Both the position numbers and the translations under genes were made by a program. The notes beneath the pieces are model-generated. The model was not told where the DNA came from. It ran no database searches and saw nothing but the letters and a program-made list of their open reading frames with translations. From Campylobacterales bacterium (GTDB lineage: Bacteria > Campylobacterota > Campylobacteria > Campylobacterales > QNZT01), in NCBI GenBank assembly GCA_015489185.1, contig WGAE01000072.1, positions 1 to 11,679 on the forward strand: a stretch of 11,679 nucleotides of DNA, written 5' to 3'. Below are positions 1 to 6,186 of this stretch, in pieces (the stretch's first letter is position 1; every line of letters begins with the position of its first letter).

Positions 1-1
1 C

Positions 2-1087
2 GGTGTGATGGCTTCGTTCATGCTCGGAGCACTTTTTCAGATGCTGCCGGTCATCGCCGGTGTCGTCCTCCCAGCACCGACCCGAAAAGCGACTTTCGTA
101 CACATCGCTTTCACACTCGGTCTCATCACCCTGCTCTGCGCTTTTTGGCAAGGAAACAGTACCTGCTATATCACCGCGGGAGTCTTGCTCGGAGTCTCAC
201 TGCTCTATGCCACCATGCTGATGCTCTACAGACTCTTCAAACTCGAAAACCACTCCGCATCGTCGAAAGGGATGCTTTACGCACTGCTCGGATTTTTGCT
301 GACCATTCTTTTCGCCCTCTATCTGCTGACTGCACTGGGCGGACTTCATGAAGGTAAACACTTCGTCATTTTCAAAGAAGCGCACTTTTCGTTCGCACTC
401 TTCGGCTGGGTTGCACTATTGATCGTCTCGATCTCCTTTCAGGTCGTGGAGATGTTCTACGTCACACCACCCTACCCCAAAGTGATCAGCGACTATTTCA
501 CTGCAACAATCTTTACCCTGCTGCTGCTCAAAACAGCGCTGCTTAGTAGCGGACTTTCCGGTTATATCGATCTGATCGTCGCACTGCTTTTTATCGTTTA
601 TGCGACAGTCACTATCTACCGCCTCTACAAACGCAGACGCCCCACCTCCGACGCCACCGTCTGGCTCTGGCGCTTCGGCATGGCGATGCTCATCGTCACA
701 ATGCTGCTCTGGATTGCACAACACTTCATAACAATCCCGCTCCTCCATCAGCTCAGTTACGGTACATTCATATTCTTCGTCCTCAGTATCGTTTTTGCCA
801 TGGTCTATAAAATCGTCCCCTTTCTGGTCTGGTTCCACCTCTCCAACCAGGGGTATATGAAAGCACCGCTCATGCACGACATCATCCACCCCAAACGTGT
901 CAAAATACACTTTTACCTCCACACCGCACTCTTTGTCATCTGGCTGCTCTCCTTCCTCCACCCGCTCTTTTTCACACTCGCCGCACTGCTCACCGTCGCC
1001 TCTTTCGGCTGGCTACTCTACCACCTTGTCTATGCCGTCTATCTCTACCGACACACGCAAAAGCACTGTGAAAAGATTTCATGGTAA
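2..1087 (+). CDS. Polytopic inner-membrane protein, 5'-truncated by the window edge
   Basis: This is the 3' part of a multi-pass membrane protein. The frame is already open at base 2 (a GGT codon precedes a GTG at 5), so the GTG at 5 is probably internal and the true start lies outside the window. About ten to eleven hydrophobic segments are visible, numbering from that GTG: roughly 1-22, 29-48, 54-75, 89-110, 127-152, 162-180, 187-208, 221-243, 253-279 and two between 301 and 348. Histidines lie at or near membrane segments (HFSFALFGW at 127, WFHLSNQGY at 277, a His pair in MHDIIHP at 291-295). This vaguely recalls the histidine-bearing helices of NnrS or heme-copper oxidase subunit I-like proteins, but I cannot assign a family or confirm haem ligands. 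The gene ends 24 nt before mntA, so mntA-hepT may be read through from it. Confidence 0.75.
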   Translation, partial: GVMASFMLGALFQMLPVIAGVVLPAPTRKATFVHIAFTLGLITLLCAFWQGNSTCYITAGVLLGVSLLYATMLMLYRLFKLENHSASSKGMLYALLGFLLTILFALYLLTALGGLHEGKHFVIFKEAHFSFALFGWVALLIVSISFQVVEMFYVTPPYPKVISDYFTATIFTLLLLKTALLSSGLSGYIDLIVALLFIVYATVTIYRLYKRRRPTSDATVWLWRFGMAMLIVTMLLWIAQHFITIPLLHQLSYGTFIFFVLSIVFAMVYKIVPFLVWFHLSNQGYMKAPLMHDIIHPKRVKIHFYLHTALFVIWLLSFLHPLFFTLAALLTVASFGWLLYHLVYAVYLYRHTQKHCEKISW

Positions 1088-1111
1088 AATAGGGCAAATG
1101 AGGAGTACTTC

Positions 1112-1525
1112 ATGAAACTGACACCACAGATGCAAGAGACAATCATCACCGAACTTCATGAAGCCCTGCCCAACCTCAAAGCACTCTATATTTTCGGTAG
1201 TTTCGCAGACGACACCGCAAATAAGGAGAGTGATATAGATATCGCCTATCTTGCGGAAGATACGTTAGATAACATCAACCGATGGGAGATTGCAGAGAGA
1301 CTTGCACGCCGTCTTAATATCGATGTCGATCTGGTTGATCTCAAAACGACCAACACTGTTTTTCGATTTCAAATCATCTCTACCGGAAAACGCATTTTCG
1401 GCGGCGGATACGACGTGGAAGAGTTCGAAATGCTGGCATACAGTTTTTATCTCCGTTTTCAGGAAGAACGTCAGCCGATCATCGACGCCATTTTAGCGGA
1501 CAAAAAGGTTTTGAAAAGTGCCTGA
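1112..1525 (+). CDS. mntA: MntA-type minimal nucleotidyltransferase antitoxin (type VII TA)
   Basis: A 137-residue DNA polymerase beta-superfamily minimal nucleotidyltransferase. The diagnostic GSX10DXD motif is complete: G29-S30, ten residues, then D41-I-D43. A third acidic strand (DVDLVDL, residues 71-76) supplies the likely third metal ligand. In the characterised family the enzyme transfers AMP from ATP to a tyrosine of the partner HepT ribonuclease and so silences it. The ATG at 1112 is supported by an AGGAG Shine-Dalgarno at 1101-1105. The stop overlaps the hepT start by 8 nt, the usual translational coupling for this pair. The start codon sits inside a TTCATGAA palindrome, and a second copy lies within the gene at 1154. 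The neighbour carries the matching RX4HXY motif, so the assignment rests on both proteins. Nothing looks damaged. Confidence 0.93.
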   Translation: MKLTPQMQETIITELHEALPNLKALYIFGSFADDTANKESDIDIAYLAEDTLDNINRWEIAERLARRLNIDVDLVDLKTTNTVFRFQIISTGKRIFGGGYDVEEFEMLAYSFYLRFQEERQPIIDAILADKKVLKSA

Positions 1526-1928
1526 CATTATCCTTGCCAAACTGCAAACGATCGAACGCTGTCTCACACGCATCGAAGAAGAGTATGCCGACGACAGGAC
1601 AACATTTTTACAAAATTTCACCAAACAGGACTCGGTCACTCTGAACCTCGAACGGGCTTCCCAGGCAACAATCGACATCGCCGCACACATCGTTAAAACG
1701 GAAAAACTCGGCGTACCTGCCACCAGCCGCGAACTATTTCAAATGCTTGAAGAAGCGGGGATCATCACATCTGAAACGGCAAGCCAGATGCAAAAAATGG
1801 TCGGCTTTCGAAATATTGCCGTACATGATTACCAAAATCTTAGCATTGATATTCTTGTTGCAATCATTGAAGACCACCTTAACGACTTCCTGCGCTTCAA
1901 CCGTGAAATTTTGACATACCTTGCATGA
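1518..1928 (+). CDS. hepT: HepT-type HEPN ribonuclease toxin (type VII TA)
   Basis: A 136-residue, mostly alpha-helical HEPN-family protein. The catalytic RX4HXY motif is intact: R98, H103 and Y105 in RNIAVHDY. In known systems the Arg and His form the RNase site of the dimer, and the motif tyrosine is AMPylated by MntA. The start is GTG at 1518, with AAGG at 1505-1508 as a plausible ribosome site; it overlaps the mntA stop by 8 nt. Length matches family members (about 130-140 residues), so the toxin appears full length. This is the only one of the three TA modules in the window with an undamaged toxin. Immediately downstream, and overlapping the stop region in another frame, is a signal peptidase stump. 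That suggests the module replaced part of an older gene. Confidence 0.92.
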   Translation: MPDIILAKLQTIERCLTRIEEEYADDRTTFLQNFTKQDSVTLNLERASQATIDIAAHIVKTEKLGVPATSRELFQMLEEAGIITSETASQMQKMVGFRNIAVHDYQNLSIDILVAIIEDHLNDFLRFNREILTYLA

Positions 1929-1929
1929 A

Positions 1930-2085
1930 GCGAAAAAACCTCGAACCACTATTTCTGCCGACCAATACTACCTGCCCGGCAACTACCGGGACAACTCGGA
2001 AGACAGCCGCTTTTTCGGCGCGGTACCGCGAAAGCTGATCTACTCCAAAGTGATCTATATATTCAAAAAACCGCATAGCCGGTAA
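1930..2085 (+). pseudogene. lepB: C-terminal relic of signal peptidase I (S26 family)
   Basis: The 265-nt gap between hepT and gatA contains a frame ending in TAA at 2083-2085 that reads as the end of a type I signal peptidase. It includes YYLPGNYRDNSEDSRFFG, the conserved C-terminal box normally GDNRDNSxDSRxWG, followed by VPRKLIYSKVIYIF, matching the usual VP-x-x-x-(I/L)-V-G-K stretch. The frame is open only from about 1915 and has no ATG or ribosome site; TTG at 1921 is the only possible start. The catalytic Ser and Lys boxes are absent, so no active peptidase can be made. Two normally conserved residues also differ (GDN reads GNY), consistent with decay. I infer that the 5' part was lost when mntA-hepT arrived. 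A functional lepB presumably lies elsewhere. Confidence 0.8.
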
Positions 2086-2159
2086 ACACTTATCAAGATC
2101 AAAGAGGCGGACAAAATTCCTTGATTCCGCTTCTGCTTCGCTTCTAACCAATATTTCGC

Positions 2160-2165
2160 TAAAAT
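2160..2165 (+). promoter_or_regulatory. Possible -10 element for gatA-guaB
   Basis: TAAAAT lies 29 nt upstream of the gatA start codon. A poor -35 candidate (TTCGCT, 2137-2142) sits at 17-nt spacing. Campylobacterota sigma70 promoters often lack a strong -35, so this is plausible but unproven. It is the best candidate in the roughly 100 nt between the lepB relic and gatA. Confidence 0.4.
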
Positions 2166-2182
2166 ATCCCAAATTTTTACCC

Positions 2183-2188
2183 GGGGGA
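2183..2188 (+). promoter_or_regulatory. Ribosome binding site deciding the TTG start of gatA
   Basis: GGGGGA is followed after 5 nt by TTG at 2194. The ATG at 2190 is out of frame with gatA, and the first in-frame ATG (2215) would remove the conserved MITLKEA N-terminus. The position of this site therefore supports the TTG start. Confidence 0.7.
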
Positions 2189-2193
2189 TATGT

Positions 2194-3549
2194 TTGATCA
2201 CACTCAAAGAAGCAATGGCTCTTCCCAAAGAGGAGATAGCTGCACTGAAACAGGATTTACGACAAAAGATTGAAGCAAAAAAAGATCTGGGTGCTTACGT
2301 TGAACAGTTGACAGGGAGCGAGATCGCCGAGTTTGGTGAAGGTGTACCGATCGCCGTCAAGGATAACATTCAGGTCAAGGGGTGGAATGTCACCTCTGCA
2401 TCCAATATTTTGCAAGGATACGTCGCACCCTACAACGCGACCGTTATCGATAAAATGCTCGCAAACGGACTGGCACCCTTTGGACGCACCAATATGGATG
2501 AATTCGCGATGGGTAGTTCCACAGAAACCTCCTTCTACGGCAAAACACGAAACCCGCACAATCCGGATCGTGTGCCCGGCGGAAGCAGCGGCGGAAGCGC
2601 GGCTGCGGTTGCCGGCGGTATCGCGATTGCGGCGCTGGGAAGCGACACGGGCGGCAGTATCCGACAGCCTGCGGCATTTTGCGGCTGCGTGGGCATGAAA
2701 CCGACTTACGGGAAAGTGAGCCGTTACGGTCTGGGTGCCTACTCCAGTTCGCTCGATCAGATCGGACCGATCACCCAAAACGTCGAAGATGCGGCGATTT
2801 TATACGATATCATCGCGGGACATGAACCCAAAGACTCTACCAGTGTCAACATACCGCATAAAAAAGTGAGCGACAAAATCGATCCGAACCGAAAACTCAC
2901 AATCGCCGTCATCGACAACTATATGGAAGAAGCCGGTGAAGAGGTACGCAACGCGATACTCAACGCCATCAAAGCCCTTGAAGATGCCGGACACAAAATC
3001 GTCCACAAAAATATGATCAACTCCAAATACGACGTGGCGACCTACTATATCATCGCGACTGCGGAAGCAAGTACCAACCTCAGCCGCTATGACGGTGTAC
3101 GCTACGGCAACCGCGCCCCGTCGGAAAATCTCAAAGAGATGTATCTGAAAACCCGTTCCGAAGGGTTCGGCGAAGAGGTCAAGCGAAGAATTCTGCTCGG
3201 TACGTTTGTTCTCAGTTCCGGATACTACGACGCCTACTATATCAAAGCGCAGAAAGCCAGACATCTGATCAAAGCGCAATTTGAGTCGATCTTCGAAGAG
3301 GCGGATTTGATCTTTATGCCCGTCTCTCCGACACCGGCATTTGCGTTCGGCAGCAAAAAAGATCCGCTGGAGATGTACCTGAGCGATATCTATACGATTG
3401 CCGTCAATCTCGCGGGACTCCCTGCAATCTCGCTGCCTGTAGGCACCAGCAGCGACGGACTCCCTATCGGTGCACAATTCGTAGCCAAAGCGTTCGACGA
3501 ACAGACCCTGTTCGACGGCGCAAGCAGTCTTGAAAATATTTTGAAGTAA
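2194..3549 (+). CDS. gatA: Glutamyl-tRNA(Gln)/aspartyl-tRNA(Asn) amidotransferase subunit A
   Basis: GatA is the glutaminase subunit of GatCAB. It hydrolyses glutamine and channels ammonia to GatB, which converts misacylated Glu-tRNA(Gln) or Asp-tRNA(Asn) into the correct species in the cytoplasm. The protein is 451 residues, close to family length. The amidase-signature triad is visible: K56 in VAVKDN, S131 in the GGSSGGS loop, and nucleophile S155 in GSDTGGSIRQPA, with the same spacing as in characterised GatA. The start is TTG at 2194, chosen from the Shine-Dalgarno position and the conserved MITLKEA opening. guaB follows after 10 nt, a pairing also seen in Campylobacter and Helicobacter, so the two are probably one operon. 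gatB and gatC are not in the window. Confidence 0.96.
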   Translation: MITLKEAMALPKEEIAALKQDLRQKIEAKKDLGAYVEQLTGSEIAEFGEGVPIAVKDNIQVKGWNVTSASNILQGYVAPYNATVIDKMLANGLAPFGRTNMDEFAMGSSTETSFYGKTRNPHNPDRVPGGSSGGSAAAVAGGIAIAALGSDTGGSIRQPAAFCGCVGMKPTYGKVSRYGLGAYSSSLDQIGPITQNVEDAAILYDIIAGHEPKDSTSVNIPHKKVSDKIDPNRKLTIAVIDNYMEEAGEEVRNAILNAIKALEDAGHKIVHKNMINSKYDVATYYIIATAEASTNLSRYDGVRYGNRAPSENLKEMYLKTRSEGFGEEVKRRILLGTFVLSSGYYDAYYIKAQKARHLIKAQFESIFEEADLIFMPVSPTPAFAFGSKKDPLEMYLSDIYTIAVNLAGLPAISLPVGTSSDGLPIGAQFVAKAFDEQTLFDGASSLENILK

Positions 3550-3559
3550 AGGCAAAACC

Positions 3560-5005
3560 GTGAAGATAAGACAAAAAGCGCTCACATTCGAAGATATCCT
3601 GCTCGTTCCACAATATTCGGAAGTACTGCCCAAAGAGGTCGATATCAAAACCCTTTTGACACGAAACATCAAACTTAACATCCCTTTCGTCTCCGCGGCG
3701 ATGGATACCGTTACCGAACACCAGGCGGCGATCAAAATGGCACGTCTGGGCGGTATCGGCATCATCCACAAAAATATGGACATCGCATCACAGGCAAAAG
3801 AGGTCAGCCGCGTCAAAAAGAGTGAAAGCGGCGTCATCAACGAACCGATCCACCTCAAACCCGACGATACCTTACTGGACGCCAACAATCTGATGCACGA
3901 ATATAAAATCTCCGGTTTTCCGGTCGTCGACGACAACAACCAGCTTGTCGGTATCCTGACCAACAGAGACCTGCGATTTGAGAATGATATGAGCAAGAAA
4001 GTGGCGGATGTGATGACCAAAGCACCCCTCATCACCGCCCCCAAGGGGATTTCGCTCGACGATGCGGAGAAGATCTTTCATCAGCACAAAATCGAAAAAC
4101 TCCCGCTTGTGGATGAAAACGGCATCCTTTCTGGACTCATCACGATCAAAGACCTCAAAAAACGCAAAGAGTTCCCCAACTCATTCAAAGACAAATACGG
4201 ACGCCTCGGTGTGGGTGCCGCAATCGGCGTGGGACAGTACGACAGAGCCGAAGCCCTCATCGACGCGGGTGTCGACGTACTGGTGCTCGATTCCGCACAC
4301 GGACACTCCAAAGGAATCATCGACACGGTCAAAGAGATCAAAAAACGGTTCGACATCGACGTCATCGCCGGAAATGTCGCCACCCCCGAAGCGGTCGAAG
4401 CGCTTGTGGACGCCGGCGCAGATGCGGTCAAAGTGGGCATCGGACCCGGATCGATCTGCACTACCCGAATCGTTGCGGGTGTAGGTGTACCGCAAATCAC
4501 AGCCATCGACACCTGCGCCGCAAAAGGGCGCGAACTGGGTGTGCCCATCATCGCCGACGGCGGTATCAAATACTCCGGTGACGTCGCCAAAGCGCTTGCA
4601 GTGGGTGCCAGCTCCGTCATGATCGGAAGCCTGCTAGCTGGAACCGAAGAGAGCCCCGGCGAAACACTGATGTACCAGGGAAGACAATACAAAACCTACC
4701 GCGGCATGGGCAGTATCGGCGCGATGCAAAAAGGAAGCAACGACCGCTACTTCCAGGAAGGCACCGCCGCCGACAAACTCGTCCCCGAAGGGATCGAAGG
4801 GATGGTCCCCTATCGCGGCAAAATGAGCAACGTCATCCACCAGCTTATCGGCGGACTACGCGCCTCAATGGGGTACGTCGGCGCAAAAGATATCAAAACC
4901 TTCCAGGAGAAAGCGGAATTTGTCGAAATTACCTCCGCCGGACTCAAAGAGAGCCACGTCCACGACGTCACCATCACCAAAGAAGCACCCAACTACCACA
5001 CATAA
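3560..5005 (+). CDS. guaB: Inosine-5'-monophosphate dehydrogenase
   Basis: GuaB oxidises IMP to XMP with NAD+, the first committed step of GMP synthesis. The 481-residue protein has the standard architecture: a TIM barrel interrupted by a tandem CBS (Bateman) domain at about residues 92-202. Catalytic C300 lies in the loop GIGPGSICTTR. The glycine-rich IMP phosphate sites (IADGGI, and MIGSLLAGTEE) are present. The mobile flap with the catalytic Arg-Tyr pair appears in KGSNDRYFQEG. The start is GTG at 3560, with AAAGG at 3548-3552 giving 7-nt spacing; the preceding gatA stop lies within 10 nt, implying co-transcription. All active-site motifs look intact. The CBS pair is the usual site for adenine or guanine nucleotide regulation in this family. 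Confidence 0.97.
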   Translation: MKIRQKALTFEDILLVPQYSEVLPKEVDIKTLLTRNIKLNIPFVSAAMDTVTEHQAAIKMARLGGIGIIHKNMDIASQAKEVSRVKKSESGVINEPIHLKPDDTLLDANNLMHEYKISGFPVVDDNNQLVGILTNRDLRFENDMSKKVADVMTKAPLITAPKGISLDDAEKIFHQHKIEKLPLVDENGILSGLITIKDLKKRKEFPNSFKDKYGRLGVGAAIGVGQYDRAEALIDAGVDVLVLDSAHGHSKGIIDTVKEIKKRFDIDVIAGNVATPEAVEALVDAGADAVKVGIGPGSICTTRIVAGVGVPQITAIDTCAAKGRELGVPIIADGGIKYSGDVAKALAVGASSVMIGSLLAGTEESPGETLMYQGRQYKTYRGMGSIGAMQKGSNDRYFQEGTAADKLVPEGIEGMVPYRGKMSNVIHQLIGGLRASMGYVGAKDIKTFQEKAEFVEITSAGLKESHVHDVTITKEAPNYHT

Positions 5006-5013
5006 ACCGAAAA

Positions 5014-5035
5014 GCAACCCTGTATCAGGGGTTGC
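5014..5035 (+). terminator. Hairpin after guaB, weak terminator candidate
   Basis: A perfect 7-bp stem, GCAACCC (5014-5020) with GGGTTGC (5029-5035), closes an 8-nt loop 8 nt after the guaB stop. No T-run follows on the plus strand, so it is not a classic intrinsic terminator. On the opposite strand the stem is followed by TTTTCGG. Its position at the operon end is the main support. Confidence 0.45.
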
Positions 5036-5071
5036 CGACCGACACATACACCAATCCTCAAACACGGTTAC

Positions 5072-5101
5072 TTTACCATAGCGCATGCTTTGTAGTATAA
5101 T
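5072..5101 (+). promoter_or_regulatory. Sigma70-type promoter of the DUF1566 gene
   Basis: TATAAT at 5096-5101 is a consensus -10. TTTACC at 5072-5077 provides a moderate -35 at 18-nt spacing. The predicted transcript start is about 44 nt before the ATG at 5152. Since the downstream TA remnant has no promoter of its own that I can see, this may also drive that antitoxin. Confidence 0.6.
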
Positions 5102-5151
5102 ATGATGAAGGAAAAAAATCGGGAGATATCCAGATTACGAAGAGGAGCTTC

Positions 5152-5628
5152 ATGATGAAAAAGACAATGATTCTGGCTGCACTCTCTTTTGTAACACTTT
5201 ACGCCGGTTTTTGGCCGGATTTCAGCTTTGCCTATACACACGGAAAAGGGCATGTCGATAAAAATTTCGTCAGAGATAACACACGGGGAATCGTACTGGA
5301 CAAAAAAAACCGCAAATTCTACTACGATGCCAACGCCTCGAAAAAAATGACCTACGATGAAGCTGTCAAATATTGCCAAAATATGGACTATTTAGGCTAC
5401 AAAAAATGGAGACTCCCAACCAAAGAAGAGATGCGATCACTGCTCGAACTCTCACGACAAAAGCCCAGGGTCAAGCATGCTTTCAAGAATGTGCAGAAAG
5501 GAATTTACTGGGCTTCGACAAAAGACAGACTCGGCGATGCATGGTACTTCGATTTCGATCTGGGGCGATATTACGTTGCCGATACGGATAAAAAGTTTTA
5601 TGCACTTTGCGTGGGAAGTGAAAAATAA
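5152..5628 (+). CDS. Exported Lcl/DUF1566-domain protein
   Basis: A 158-residue protein with a Sec-type signal peptide: MMKK, a hydrophobic core around residues 7-20, and likely cleavage after SFA at 25-27. The mature part matches the Lcl C-terminal (DUF1566) pattern: MTYDEAVKYC, then WRLPTKEEMRSLLEL (86-100), YWASTKD (119-125), AWYFDFDLGRYYV (130-142) and a closing ALCV. C75 and C153 could form a disulfide in the periplasm. The molecular function of this domain is poorly defined; in other proteins it occurs at the surface or in the periplasm. AGAGGAG at 5141-5147 fits either ATG 5152 (4-nt spacing) or, better, ATG 5155 (7-nt). The gene has its own promoter and appears monocistronic by origin. 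The TA remnant begins right at its stop codon. Confidence 0.82.
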   Translation: MMKKTMILAALSFVTLYAGFWPDFSFAYTHGKGHVDKNFVRDNTRGIVLDKKNRKFYYDANASKKMTYDEAVKYCQNMDYLGYKKWRLPTKEEMRSLLELSRQKPRVKHAFKNVQKGIYWASTKDRLGDAWYFDFDLGRYYVADTDKKFYALCVGSEK

Positions 5629-5848
5629 TGTCAGTTTTGAACAGGTTGTGATGCATATTGAGCAAGGAGATTTACTCGATATTATCAAACATCCGAACAA
5701 TGCAAAATATGCACATCAAAAAGTCCTGGTTGTGATGATAAAAAATTATGTTTATGCTGTTCCGTTTGTAGAAGAAGATGTAAATACAAGATTTTTAAAA
5801 ACCATCATCCCAAGTAGAAAATTAACAAAAAAATATTTAGGGGCTATC
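5618..5848 (+). pseudogene. BrnT-like type II toxin, N-terminally truncated
   Basis: From VSFEQVV (codon at 5630) to SRKLTKKYLGAI the frame resembles a small type II TA toxin usually paired with a ribbon-helix-helix antitoxin: GDLLDIIKHPN, a KVLVVMI strand, YVYAVPFVEE, then FLKTIIPSRKLTKKYL. Family members normally begin with about 15-20 further residues containing an F-x-W-x-x-x-K-N element before the SFE motif. Here that part is missing: sequence upstream of about 5617 belongs to the DUF1566 gene in another frame. Possible starts are ATG 5600, GTG 5618 and ATG 5651, none with a convincing ribosome site. The toxin is therefore probably inactive. It also has no stop codon and runs in frame into the antitoxin at 5849. 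Composition becomes visibly AT-rich at the junction, which suggests transfer. The family name is my best match, not certain. Confidence 0.65.
5839..5843 (+). promoter_or_regulatory. Ribosome binding site for the antitoxin at 5849
   Basis: AGGGG lies 5 nt before ATG 5849, inside the continuous toxin-antitoxin frame. It supports independent initiation of the antitoxin even though no stop codon separates it from the toxin remnant. Confidence 0.55.
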
Positions 5849-6142
5849 ATGAAAGAGTATAAACTTGATAAAGAAGAACAAGCGCTTTTAGAGTCTATCG
5901 AAAACGATGAATGGGTATCTGTTGATAACCTGCAAAATGAGATAAACCAACACCAAGAGATTGCCAAAAATACACTTAAAAAAGACAAGCGTATAAATAT
6001 CAGACTATCATCTTTTGATTTGGAAGCCTTAAAAACCAGTGCGGTTGAGATGGGGTTACCTTACCAAACTTTAATATCAAGTATTTTACATCAATATGTC
6101 AGCGGTAGATTAGTGCCGTCAGATGATAGCAACCAACATTAA
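5849..6142 (+). CDS. CopG-like (ribbon-helix-helix) antitoxin, intact
   Basis: A 97-residue protein, MKEYKLDKEEQ onward. The C-terminal half, RINIRLSSFDLEALKTSA (48-65) followed by GLPYQTLISSILHQYVSG (69-86), fits a ribbon-helix-helix antitoxin: a short strand that would contact DNA, then two helices. The N-terminal part (ESIENDEWVSVDNL) is acidic and would be the toxin-binding arm. Such antitoxins neutralise the partner and repress their own operon. ATG 5849 is chosen because AGGGG sits 5 nt upstream. The frame is continuous with the upstream toxin remnant, so a fusion product is formally possible. With the toxin truncated and its native promoter missing, this looks like an orphan antitoxin transcribed from the DUF1566 promoter. 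It converges on sbcC, ending 44 nt before the sbcC stop. Confidence 0.75.
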   Translation: MKEYKLDKEEQALLESIENDEWVSVDNLQNEINQHQEIAKNTLKKDKRINIRLSSFDLEALKTSAVEMGLPYQTLISSILHQYVSGRLVPSDDSNQH

Positions 6143-6148
6143 ACTGCA

Positions 6149-6179
6149 CTAATCTGTACTAATCAACACCTAATCTGCC
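6149..6179. repeat. Three phased CTAATC direct repeats
   Basis: CTAATC occurs at 6149, 6159 and 6170, spaced 10 and 11 nt (about one helical turn), in the short gap between the convergent antitoxin and sbcC genes. Two copies extend to CTAATCTG. This could be a degenerate tandem repeat or a protein-binding site; no function can be assigned. Confidence 0.4.
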
Positions 6180-6186
6180 ACCCCCC

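Noticed and set aside
416..961. A 181-codon minus-strand frame opposite the membrane protein gene
   Set aside because: An acidic, Cys- and His-rich antisense translation without family resemblance. The plus strand has a coherent helix pattern.
1925..2038. A 37-codon frame starting at an ATG overlapping the hepT stop
   Set aside because: Its translation (MKRKNLEPLFLPTNTT...) is featureless, whereas the neighbouring frame shows clear signal peptidase motifs over the same bases.
2101..2135. Imperfect inverted repeat GAGGCGGA / TCCGCTTC upstream of gatA
   Set aside because: One mismatch in 8 bp, a 14-nt loop and no T-run. It overlaps the region where a gatA promoter is expected, so it is neither a convincing terminator nor a riboswitch.
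2800..4044. A 414-codon open frame on the minus strand across the gatA-guaB junction
   Set aside because: It lies antisense to two certain genes with complete catalytic motifs, matches no recognisable domain, and reflects codon bias of the real strand.
5477..5599. Upstream extension of the toxin-antitoxin frame to an ATG at 5477
   Set aside because: These codons lie inside the DUF1566 gene in another frame and carry no toxin-like sequence. Homology begins only near 5630.
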